This document shows positions 1-6,305 of a stretch of 6,305 nt of DNA, piece by piece. The notes under the pieces were generated by a model. The model ran no database searches, was not told the DNA's origin, and saw only the letters and a program-made list of their open reading frames with translations. The translations under genes were made by a program, and so were the position numbers. The DNA is from an uncultured Rickettsiales bacterium. Lineage in GTDB: Bacteria; Pseudomonadota; Alphaproteobacteria; Rickettsiales; UBA1997. The number at the start of each line of letters is the position of its first letter. Position 1 is the stretch's first letter. The stretch covers positions 1-6,305 of the forward strand of contig CATOJU010000060.1 of the NCBI GenBank assembly GCA_951800555.1, read 5' to 3'.

Positions 1-954
1 AAATTAAATGGAAGTAATTTTAATTTAGCAATAGAAAACAATGATGGTGTATTAATTTTTACATTCAATAAAAATAGAATTTTTGTTCAAAGAATAGATT
101 TAATAATATTTTGGAATATTTTGACTTTTGTAATAATGGGAACTATTGCACTAGTATATATAAAAAATCAAGTAAAATCAATAATAAAACTAAAAGATTT
201 TGCCAATGAATTTTCATATTTAGAAAAAGACAATACAAATTTTAAAGCAGGTGGGGCAAAAGAAATAAAAGAAACCGGGATTGCCTTTTTAAATATGGTG
301 AAAAAAATGAAAAGTCTAATAAATACAAGAACTACTATGTTAGCACAAATTTCTCACGATTTGAGAACTCCATTAACAAGAATGAAATTACAAGCAGAAT
401 TTTTGGATGATAAAACAGTTGCTGATTTTTTTAAAAAAGACTTAGAAGAAATGGAAAAATTAATAAATGAATATTTACTTTTCGCAAAAGGTGAAAATGA
501 AAATGATTTTAAAAGAATAAAAATAAAAACATTTTTCGATAATATTTTAGAAGATTATAATAGAAGTGGTTATAGAAATATTAAAATAAATTATAATATT
601 AAAGTAGAAAATGTTTATTTAAAATTTGACTCTTTTAGAAGATGTATTAATAATATAATTAATAATTCCATAAAATATGCAAAAAGTAAAATAGAAATTT
701 TTGTAAAAACAAGTCAAAATGTTTTAACTATAATAATAGAAGATAATGGAGATGGAATTGAAGAAAATTTATTTGAAAAAATGCAATTAATTTTTTATAA
801 AAATGAAAAAACTAACACAGATGGTTTTGGGCTTGGTCTATTTATTGTTAAAAATGTTGTAAATATGCATAAAGGAAAGATTTATTTTAGTAGATCTGAA
901 AAGCTTGGCGGCTTAAAAATAAAATTAAAAATACCTATTTTAAGAAATAATTAA
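1..954 (+). CDS. envZ: EnvZ-like sensor histidine kinase, 5'-truncated by window edge
   Basis: The frame is open from base 1 to the TAA at 952-954, giving 317 visible residues. E. coli EnvZ is about 450, so roughly the first 130 residues (first membrane helix and most of the periplasmic sensor) lie outside the window; the TTG at 121 is internal, not a start. Numbering from base 1, I see the end of the sensor domain (1-33), a second membrane helix (about 34-54), a HAMP linker, then the H-box ISHDLRTPLTRMKLQAE with phospho-acceptor His119 followed by Asp120. The ATPase domain shows the N-box (Asn218 and Asn222 before SIKYA), the G1 box EDNGDGI (248-252) and the G2 box DGFGLGL (275-280). All catalytic motifs are intact. 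By family it is an inner-membrane kinase/phosphatase that phosphorylates an OmpR-type regulator; none is visible here, and it may lie upstream. The next gene, lspA, follows directly. Confidence 0.9.
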   Translation, partial: KLNGSNFNLAIENNDGVLIFTFNKNRIFVQRIDLIIFWNILTFVIMGTIALVYIKNQVKSIIKLKDFANEFSYLEKDNTNFKAGGAKEIKETGIAFLNMVKKMKSLINTRTTMLAQISHDLRTPLTRMKLQAEFLDDKTVADFFKKDLEEMEKLINEYLLFAKGENENDFKRIKIKTFFDNILEDYNRSGYRNIKINYNIKVENVYLKFDSFRRCINNIINNSIKYAKSKIEIFVKTSQNVLTIIIEDNGDGIEENLFEKMQLIFYKNEKTNTDGFGLGLFIVKNVVNMHKGKIYFSRSEKLGGLKIKLKIPILRNN

Positions 955-958
955 AGGA
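953..958 (+). promoter_or_regulatory. Ribosome binding site of lspA, overlapping the kinase stop
   Basis: The sequence AAAGGA overlaps the kinase stop codon (952-954). Two in-frame ATGs follow, at 960 and 966. The distance from AAGGA to 960 is one base, too short for a working ribosome site, while the distance to 966 is seven bases, which is ideal. This favours 966 as the start of lspA and suggests translational coupling with the kinase. Confidence 0.65.
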
Positions 959-965
959 TATGACT

Positions 966-1502
966 ATGAAAAATATTAATTTATCGAAAATATTTAATTT
1001 TTTAAAAGAAAAAAAAACATTTTTTATTGGTTTATTTATTTCAACTGTTGTTGTATTAATTGATCAATTTACAAAATATATTACTATGACTACTATTGAG
1101 CATATAATATTAAAAACTAATGGAGTTCATACGCATATAAAAAAAACATCATTTTTTAATTTGGTTTTAGTGTGGAATAAAGGAATAAGCTTTGGGATGT
1201 TTAATAACAATAACAATATAACAACAACTACTATATTATTAATAATATTAGCTATAATAACATATATTTTATATATTTTATGGAAAAATAATAATACGAT
1301 TCAAATGTTTTGTTATTCACTAATATTTGGTGGAGCAATTGGTAATATAATAGATAGAATTAATTATGGGGCAGTTATTGATTTTATAGATTTACATATA
1401 GGTGATTTACATTGGCCTGCTTTTAATTTTGCAGATTCTTGTATTTGTGTAGGAATAGGATTATATTTATTTTATGATATTATAATTAATAAAATTAGAT
1501 GA
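966..1502 (+). CDS. lspA: Lipoprotein signal peptidase (signal peptidase II)
   Basis: LspA is an inner-membrane aspartyl protease that removes the signal peptide of prolipoproteins after diacylglyceryl modification of the lipobox Cys. The product is 178 residues from ATG 966, close to the usual 160-200. An ATG at 960 would add two residues but has no usable ribosome-site spacing. Numbering from 966, the family motifs are all present: IDQFTKY (Asp33, Lys37) after the first membrane helix, WNKGISFG (Asn71), GGAIGNIIDR with catalytic Asp130, and FNFADS with catalytic Asp157. The 27-residue gap between the two Asp equals that in E. coli LspA. Hydrophobic stretches fit four membrane helices, with a short Lys/Asn-rich cytoplasmic N-terminus. 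The segment between the first helix and WNKG is about seven residues longer than in E. coli, and a run of five Asn follows FGMF. It is probably in one operon with the upstream kinase; the downstream gene is convergent. Confidence 0.95.
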   Translation: MKNINLSKIFNFLKEKKTFFIGLFISTVVVLIDQFTKYITMTTIEHIILKTNGVHTHIKKTSFFNLVLVWNKGISFGMFNNNNNITTTTILLIILAIITYILYILWKNNNTIQMFCYSLIFGGAIGNIIDRINYGAVIDFIDLHIGDLHWPAFNFADSCICVGIGLYLFYDIIINKIR

Positions 1503-1521
1503 TAATATTAAATTAATAAAA

Positions 1522-3369
1522 TTATTCATTAAAAATAAAATTAATTATTCTATCTGCTGCTTTTTTTGTCTTGCTTTTTATATCATCAACAGTCCAATTA
1601 TCATTTGAATAATTTACTAAACTTCTTGCGATATTATATTTGCTGTCAATATAACCTGTTTTATTTTTTATATTATTTTCTTTTTTAGTTTTGAACCAAT
1701 TATTACTAATAGATTTATTAATGTTTTCTTCAAGTAAAATTTTATTACCTAAAAGATTGATAAGATCTTTAAACTCATTTTCATCTTTAACTTTAGCGTC
1801 TCCTAAAAGTCCATTATATATATTTGCACTGCTTGGCATAATATGTTCTATATTTACGCTTTCATTAAAATCAAATGGTAAATTATTTTCTTTTGCATAT
1901 AAATATTCATTTAAAAAAACTAAAATATTTTTATCATAATCTAAAAGATATTCTTTTAAAGTTTCTTTATTCCAATAACTGTTAATGTGTTTATCAAAAT
2001 CATTTTCGATATTTGATAAAGAATATTCTTTATTAACAAAATCTATATTTCTGCGAAATAAAAAAGTTTTAAATTTAGAACTTGAATAGCCAGAATCTAC
2101 TAATTCTAGAATTGTAAAAAGTCTTATTAAGCATCTAGAAATCCCTATAACTATACCTTCGGAAATATCTTCGATATTGTATCTATTTAGGTAAGAAATT
2201 AAAAAAATCTTTATATTTTCATTGAATTTTAATAATAATTTAATTATTGGATAGCTTTCAATTTTATTCCAAATATTAGCTATTTTTAAAAATTTATCAC
2301 ATAAAAAAATAGGATTTTTTAAAAGATTTTCTTCTATTTTTGTATAAAAATTTTTTAATCCAGGAGTTGATACATCAATAGAATCGCTTTCACTATTATA
2401 ACCATTTTTATTTTCCGCACGATATATATACATATACTCCTGTAAAATTGAGTCTATATTTATTTTATTCTTTGATAGGCTATTTGATAAATTTATTAAT
2501 TCCTCCCATTGTTTTCTAAAAAATTCTTTATTTTCTTTACTATAAGAATATAATTGTGCCGAAACAATATTGGCTACAGAAAGTGGTAATCCGGTGGAAT
2601 TTAAAGAATTAAATATTGCTATGGCTTGTTCAGTTTTCCAACTGCGAATTTCAATTATTTCACATTTTTTTAAAAAAAATCCAGCGAATAAATTTAAATT
2701 TGATTCTTTAAAAGAATTTAACTTTTCATAAAAAAATTTAAAATTTCTAAAAAAATTGGTATATTTATTATCTTTATTCTTTCCTGAAATTTTATGGCAA
2801 TTTTTTTCTGCTTCATTATAATCTTTAGCTTCAAGTATTATTTTTAAATCATTTTTATATAATTCATTAATAGAATGGTTTTCTAATATATTACTTTCTA
2901 GTGTGCTTTCTTTTTTATCCCAAGAATTTAATAATTCCTGTCGATTATCTTCATCTGTCTTGTAAAGTATATCTATAATTGTATTTCTTTTTCCGATTAA
3001 GCCGGATTCTAAATTTTTAGAAGCTGCATCTTTAGAAAAATGTTTTAATATTTCATTAATTCTAAATAATAAAACCTTTAATAAAAGCAAAAATGTTATT
3101 GTTCTTTGTTGTCCATCAATTAAATTTAATTTATTTCCAAAATCATCAACACTAATAATAATTGTACCGAAAAAATAGGAATCGTTTTCCTGATAACCAT
3201 TTATAAAATTTTCTATATCTTGAAATAATTTTTCGCACTGAGTTATGTCCCAAGAATAGTTTCTTTGATATTCTGGGATTACAAAATAATCGTCATCATT
3301 ATTTATTTTTAAAAAATCTTTAATGTATTTTAATTTTGGATCGATGTTTTTTATTGTCATTTTTATCAT
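1522..3369 (-). CDS. DUF262/DUF1524 protein, single-chain GmrSD-like nuclease
   Basis: This complete 615-residue protein has the two-domain plan of GmrSD-family enzymes. The N-terminal DUF262 (GmrS-like, ParB-type NTPase) domain shows PEYQRNYSW (32-40), a FFGTIII strand (66-72) and the signature DGQQRT (85-90) followed by a hydrophobic helix. IFNSLNSTGLPLS (252-264) matches the family motif usually read as FxxLNxxGxPL. The C-terminal DUF1524 (GmrD-like, HNH-type nuclease) domain shows IEHIMPSS (507-514), with candidate catalytic His509, then LLGNKILL (539-546) and downstream Asn549 and Asn556. A WTVDDI segment (592-597) before a final helix is also typical of the family. Characterised relatives (GmrSD, BrxU, SspE) use nucleotide-linked DNA cleavage against phage DNA, often modified DNA; the target here cannot be told. 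The middle (about 100-240) is variable and Asn/Lys-rich. The start could be 3369 or the ATG at 3360; neither has a clear ribosome site. It has its own promoter and runs towards lspA. No partner defence gene is visible beside it. Confidence 0.88.
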   Translation of the reverse strand: MIKMTIKNIDPKLKYIKDFLKINNDDDYFVIPEYQRNYSWDITQCEKLFQDIENFINGYQENDSYFFGTIIISVDDFGNKLNLIDGQQRTITFLLLLKVLLFRINEILKHFSKDAASKNLESGLIGKRNTIIDILYKTDEDNRQELLNSWDKKESTLESNILENHSINELYKNDLKIILEAKDYNEAEKNCHKISGKNKDNKYTNFFRNFKFFYEKLNSFKESNLNLFAGFFLKKCEIIEIRSWKTEQAIAIFNSLNSTGLPLSVANIVSAQLYSYSKENKEFFRKQWEELINLSNSLSKNKINIDSILQEYMYIYRAENKNGYNSESDSIDVSTPGLKNFYTKIEENLLKNPIFLCDKFLKIANIWNKIESYPIIKLLLKFNENIKIFLISYLNRYNIEDISEGIVIGISRCLIRLFTILELVDSGYSSSKFKTFLFRRNIDFVNKEYSLSNIENDFDKHINSYWNKETLKEYLLDYDKNILVFLNEYLYAKENNLPFDFNESVNIEHIMPSSANIYNGLLGDAKVKDENEFKDLINLLGNKILLEENINKSISNNWFKTKKENNIKNKTGYIDSKYNIARSLVNYSNDNWTVDDIKSKTKKAADRIINFIFNE

Positions 3370-3389
3370 TTATTTTTTTATATTTGTTG

Positions 3390-3417
3390 AATATAATTTG
3401 TCTTTTGTGATAGTCAA
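3390..3417 (-). promoter_or_regulatory. Sigma-70-type promoter of the DUF262 gene
   Basis: Read on the minus strand, there is a -35 hexamer TTGACT (plus-strand 3412-3417), a 16-base spacer and a -10 hexamer TATATT (3390-3395). Each hexamer matches the consensus at five of six positions. The predicted transcription start is near 3383, giving a leader of only about 14 bases to the ATG at 3369 or about 23 to the ATG at 3360. The placement just upstream of the gene and the G/C-containing -35 hexamer in otherwise AT-dominated DNA make it more credible than a chance TATAAT. Confidence 0.6.
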
Positions 3418-3669
3418 GTTTTTCTATGATTCTAATATTGATATTAAAAAATTACTGATACAATCTATCATTTTATGATTCTATTTATAATTTTCTTAAT
3501 TTTAACTTTTTCTTTATATAATATAATAAAAAAAAGTAATTTTTTAAGAAAGAATATATTAATATTTATGAAAATTTAATTATATAAAAAATAAAGATAA
3601 AGAAGAATACAAAATTTTAAAAAGGTAAGAATTATAGTAAAAAATCTTGCATTTTTAAAAAAGTGACTT

Positions 3670-3686
3670 AACTTAACTATTAAGTT
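3670..3686. repeat. 17-base perfect palindrome upstream of the ankyrin gene
   Basis: The sequence is AACTTAA-CTA-TTAAGTT: seven-base perfect arms around a three-base centre, ending 17 bases before the ATG at 3704. An extra ACTTA directly precedes the left arm (3666-3670), so ACTTA occurs twice in tandem. A TTGCAT at 3647-3652 upstream could be a -35 element, in which case the palindrome would overlap the -10/start region, but no good -10 hexamer is visible. It could be an operator for a dimeric regulator or an mRNA hairpin near the ribosome site. The arms are weakly pairing and AT-rich DNA produces such repeats by chance, so the role is unproven. Confidence 0.3.
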
Positions 3687-3703
3687 TATTAAAAATAATA
3701 AAA

Positions 3704-6305
3704 ATGAGAGAAATTACAGAATTTGATAAGCATTTATCATCAATAAACAAAAAAATTCTTAGTAATAACGAAAAAGAGCGTTCGGAAGCAATTCAAGAAT
3801 TTAATAATTTAATTAATAGTGAATTAATTAAGAAATATATTATAGAAGATAATAATAAATATTTATTGAAAATTAATATTGGTAATAAAGATATAAAAGA
3901 TTATATAACAAAAAAAATAAAAGAAGAAAATGAAAATCTTGATGGTAAAAACCAAAGAGAAATAATAATTCAAAAAATATTTAATAGCAGTGTTGAAAAT
4001 AATTTCATTGGAATATTTAAACATATAATGAAAAATCACAGGCAAGAAATAAATATTAATGAAAAAGTAGGACCATACGAAGGAAATCCACTTATTCATA
4101 TAGCTTATAAAAATCAAGAATATGAAATTTTTAAAACCCTATTATTAGATACTGAAACAGATTTAAAATTTATTACTAATATTCTTATTATAGCTTGTAG
4201 AGAAGGAAATTTAGATTATGTAAAATTAATATTAGAAGAAACAAAAAAGCAAAATAGAGCAATAGATATTAATATTCATAATGGCATAATATTGCATAAT
4301 GCTTGTTTATCTGGAAATGATGAATTAGTTAAATATTTACTTTCATTGGAAGGTGTAAAACTTGATTTAAAAAATTATGAAGGAGACAGTTTTTTTATAT
4401 CGGCATGTAAAAATAAAAAAAAAGACTGTAAATGTGCAAAATTGTTGTTTGATGAATATAAAAAAAGAAATATAAAATTTGATATTAATGAAGAAAATGA
4501 TGTTAACAAAACTGCAATTTATTATGCTTGTGAAAAAAAAAATATTGATTTAGTTAATTATTTACTTTCGATTTCTGATATTGATAATATAAAAAATTTT
4601 AATTTTTTTCCTATTGCATGTAGTAGTGGTAACATTAAAATAGTACAATTATTATATAACAGATTTTATGATAAAATTGATGAATCTATAATAACTGATT
4701 CTTTTTCTATTGCTGTTAATAGTAGAAATATAAATTTAGTAAAATATTTACTAAAAATACAAGATATTAAAAATAAAATTATTTTTAATAATGAAACATT
4801 AATAGATTGTTTTATTACTACATTTATGGGAAGTAATTTTGAAATGGCAGAATTATTGCATAATGAATTTGGTGATAAAATAGATATTAATACTGAAAGT
4901 TGTGGTTATACCCCACTTTATATTAATTGTAAAGAAGGTAATATTGAAATGGTAAATTTTTTACTTTCAAAAAAATGGAAAAAAAATATAGATATTAATA
5001 CTGTTATTGTTATTAATGAAGAAGAAAAAACTCCATTTGTTATTGCTTGTGAAAATGGTTATTCTGATATAGCTAAAATTTTATATGATAATAAACCGAA
5101 TTTTGATGAAGAAAAAAATATTGCTTTATTGAATAAATTAAATTCATGTAATGAGCAAACTAGAACTTTCAGAGAATTTAAAAATCCAAAAATTGTAGAT
5201 ACTGTATTTAATATAAACGATGCAAATAAAAGTAAACCATTATATAATATCGAATATAATAATCGTACTTATGAATATCCAAGAACAATCAACTATTTTA
5301 TAGAAGATAAAACTTTTACCGCAATAATTGATGAAAATAAAAATATCAAATTCGATTTTAAAGGATTAGAAGAAATAACTTCTGAACAATTTGAAAAAGA
5401 AATAAACGAAATTTTAAATAGTTTTGAAAATGTCAATGATTTTGATACTTATCTTTCTTGGTTACCATTAGCTTTAATACAATTTAAAAAAGAAAAAAAA
5501 GAAAAAATACGAAATAAAAACGGTAAACAAAATAGTAATGATAAAATAGAATTTTTAGATATTCATGGAAATAGTAATAAAGTTAAAGACATTATTAATA
5601 ATTTAAAAGATGATAAAAATAAAATATTAATTTGTGATTTTAGTTTTTCATCTGAAGAATTAAAAGAAGATATTAACGATGTTAAAGATGAAGAATTTAG
5701 GAAAAAGTATAGTAACTCTGGCCATGCTGCCCCATTAGTAATTTTTAATAGCAAAGATGAAAAAGGTAATCCTAAAATTAAAATATTGGCTTTTAATACT
5801 GGGTTTAGTTCTAAAAAGGCTTTTAAAAAGTTTAAAAAAGAATCAGGAAATAATGTAGAAATAATAAAAATAAATAAGGATCTTTATCAAAAACATGGAA
5901 GTTGTAATGTATCTCCAAAACCTATGATAGAAGCTTTATTTTCTTCATTTTTGAATGAATTAAAGGAAGATGAAAGTTTAGTTGATAAATTAGAACAATA
6001 TAGTAAAGATATGAAAATAGCAAATAAATTGTCAAAATTACGTAATGAACAAAGTATACTTAGTAAAGTAAAAAATATGCTTTTTGATACATTATCAAAA
6101 TTGAATTTGTTAGAATTAGCTAAAAATATAAAAAATAGCGCAGAAGAATATTTTAATACAAAAGATACTATTTCAGAAAACAAAGATACAGAAAATACAA
6201 AAAATTTAATGAATGCTGAAAAAATAGAAAATAAAAAAAAATCAGAAAGTAAGGAGGAATTTTTAAGAAATATTGAAGATAAAAAATTAGAAGAATATTT
6301 AGAAA
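3704..6305 (+). CDS. Large ankyrin-repeat protein with possible CE-clan domain, 3'-truncated by window edge
   Basis: The frame is open from ATG 3704 to the window end (867 complete codons, no stop). An in-frame TAA at 3674-3676 fixes 3704 as the first possible ATG; no Shine-Dalgarno sequence precedes it. Residues 1-124 are charged and helical, with no signal peptide or membrane helix. Residues about 125-470 form roughly ten degenerate ankyrin repeats, seen in IACREGNLDYVKLIL (163-177), NACLSGNDELVKYLL (199-213), YACEKKNIDLVNYLL (274-288), IACSSGNIKIVQLLY (304-318), INCKEGNIEMVNFLL (407-421) and IACENGYSDIAKILY (447-461). Residues about 510-640 include strand-like stretches and a Lys-rich patch (594-607), and are unrecognised. 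Residues 641-746 carry His674, Asn698, Gln729 and Cys734 in an order resembling CE-clan proteases/acetyltransferases. Residues 747-867 are helical, with a Lys/Glu/Asn-rich end. A host-directed effector binding proteins through its ankyrin repeats is a reasonable inference; a secretion signal, if C-terminal, lies outside the window. The ankyrin call is firm; the enzymatic call is tentative. Confidence 0.85.
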   Translation, partial: MREITEFDKHLSSINKKILSNNEKERSEAIQEFNNLINSELIKKYIIEDNNKYLLKINIGNKDIKDYITKKIKEENENLDGKNQREIIIQKIFNSSVENNFIGIFKHIMKNHRQEININEKVGPYEGNPLIHIAYKNQEYEIFKTLLLDTETDLKFITNILIIACREGNLDYVKLILEETKKQNRAIDINIHNGIILHNACLSGNDELVKYLLSLEGVKLDLKNYEGDSFFISACKNKKKDCKCAKLLFDEYKKRNIKFDINEENDVNKTAIYYACEKKNIDLVNYLLSISDIDNIKNFNFFPIACSSGNIKIVQLLYNRFYDKIDESIITDSFSIAVNSRNINLVKYLLKIQDIKNKIIFNNETLIDCFITTFMGSNFEMAELLHNEFGDKIDINTESCGYTPLYINCKEGNIEMVNFLLSKKWKKNIDINTVIVINEEEKTPFVIACENGYSDIAKILYDNKPNFDEEKNIALLNKLNSCNEQTRTFREFKNPKIVDTVFNINDANKSKPLYNIEYNNRTYEYPRTINYFIEDKTFTAIIDENKNIKFDFKGLEEITSEQFEKEINEILNSFENVNDFDTYLSWLPLALIQFKKEKKEKIRNKNGKQNSNDKIEFLDIHGNSNKVKDIINNLKDDKNKILICDFSFSSEELKEDINDVKDEEFRKKYSNSGHAAPLVIFNSKDEKGNPKIKILAFNTGFSSKKAFKKFKKESGNNVEIIKINKDLYQKHGSCNVSPKPMIEALFSSFLNELKEDESLVDKLEQYSKDMKIANKLSKLRNEQSILSKVKNMLFDTLSKLNLLELAKNIKNSAEEYFNTKDTISENKDTENTKNLMNAEKIENKKKSESKEEFLRNIEDKKLEEYLE
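4880..5003 (+). repeat. 16-base direct repeat inside the ankyrin array
   Basis: ATAGATATTAATACTG occurs at 4880-4895 and again at 4988-5003, in the same reading frame. It encodes IDINT at the boundary of successive ankyrin units (residues 393-397 and 429-433), and the copies are 108 bases (36 codons) apart. A 13-base version occurs at 4262-4274. TTTACTTTC also recurs three times within the YLLS/FLLS helix codons. Nucleotide-level identity suggests that unit duplication or gene conversion contributed to the array, though shared residues and a restricted codon set make some identity expected. Confidence 0.55.

Larger units (their letters stand above)
3370..3703. other. Divergent intergenic region
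   Basis: This is the 334-base spacer between the divergent DUF262 and ankyrin genes. It holds a good minus-strand promoter near the DUF262 end and a 17-base palindrome near the ankyrin gene. A 10-base direct repeat (TATGATTCTA, at 3425-3434 and 3474-3483) and a short palindrome ATCATTTTATGAT (3467-3479) lie between them. Two overlapping TATAAT hexamers on the plus strand (3517-3527) have no convincing -35 partner and are about 180 bases from the ankyrin start. No RNA gene or conserved coding region is recognisable. The only notable plus-strand reading frame is a 34-codon one at 3475-3579, which I do not trust. Confidence 0.6.

Noticed and set aside
121..954. Taking the TTG at 121 as the start of the kinase.
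   Set aside because: The frame is open upstream to base 1, and TTG 121 would fall inside the second membrane helix, leaving no sensor domain; the gene is cut by the window edge instead.
1511..1546. An inverted repeat AATTAAT...ATTAATT between and into the convergent genes, considered as a bidirectional terminator.
   Set aside because: The arms are seven A/T bases with a 22-base loop and no following T-run, too weak to act as a terminator.
1691..1939. An 82-codon plus-strand reading frame.
   Set aside because: It lies opposite the DUF262/DUF1524 coding strand within its conserved C-terminal domain, and its product shows no recognisable motif; it is an antisense shadow.
3425..3483. A direct repeat TATGATTCTA, two copies 49 bases apart, considered as regulator sites.
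   Set aside because: About one repeated 10-mer is expected by chance in an AT-rich stretch of this length, and there are no further copies nearby.
3517..3527. Overlapping TATAAT hexamers on the plus strand, considered as the ankyrin gene promoter.
   Set aside because: No acceptable -35 hexamer lies at 16-18 bases, the site is about 180 bases from the start codon, and such hexamers are frequent in this composition.
3475..3579. A 34-codon plus-strand reading frame in the intergenic region with a hydrophobic N-terminal half and Lys/Arg-rich second half, like a tiny single-helix membrane protein.
   Set aside because: There is no ribosome site, and DNA made mostly of A and T gives Phe/Ile/Leu/Lys-rich frames by chance. 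Nothing independent supports it.
3863..4117. An 84-codon minus-strand frame rich in Phe, Ile and Tyr, suggesting a membrane protein.
   Set aside because: It is opposite the ankyrin gene; the hydrophobicity is the complement of Lys/Asn/Glu codons.
5563..6183. Minus-strand frames of 63 and 98 codons (5563-5754 and 5887-6183).
   Set aside because: Both are complements of the Lys/Glu/Asn-rich C-terminal part of the ankyrin gene and have no motifs of their own.

Overview
This is a very AT-rich window (by eye about four fifths A+T) using the standard code, with TGA as a stop and TGG for Trp. It holds the ends or whole of four protein genes. An EnvZ-type kinase, a signal peptidase II with the WNxGISFG sequence I associate with Rickettsiales, and a large ankyrin-repeat protein together suggest a host-associated alphaproteobacterium, most likely Rickettsiales or a similar endosymbiont. 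This placement is inference from gene content and composition, not from a phylogeny.

Layout. Bases 1-954 (+) are the 3' part of an EnvZ-like sensor histidine kinase whose start lies before the window. It is followed immediately by lspA (966-1502, +), whose ribosome binding site overlaps the kinase stop codon, so the two are probably co-transcribed and translationally coupled. Facing them with a 19-base gap is a 615-residue DUF262/DUF1524 protein (1522-3369, -), a single-chain relative of the GmrSD type IV restriction enzymes. A near-consensus sigma-70 promoter lies just upstream of it (3390-3417, -). A 334-base AT-rich intergenic region (3370-3703) then separates it from a divergent gene starting at 3704 (+). 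That gene stays open to the end of the window, giving at least 867 residues.

The 3704 gene is the most interesting item. It encodes about ten degenerate ankyrin repeats, then an unrecognised beta-rich segment, then a segment whose His...Asn...Gln-Cys spacing resembles the CE clan of cysteine proteases/acetyltransferases (Ulp1/YopJ type), then a charged helical tail that runs off the window. Ankyrin repeats with a possible ubiquitin/SUMO-protease or acetyltransferase domain would fit a secreted host-directed effector. The CE assignment is tentative because the acidic residue and the usual Gly after Cys are replaced.

Functionally, the left half is housekeeping cell envelope biology (envelope sensing and lipoprotein maturation). 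The right half looks accessory: a predicted DNA-defence nuclease and a predicted effector, divergently arranged. I see no tRNA, rRNA, CRISPR array, transposase or insertion-sequence ends.
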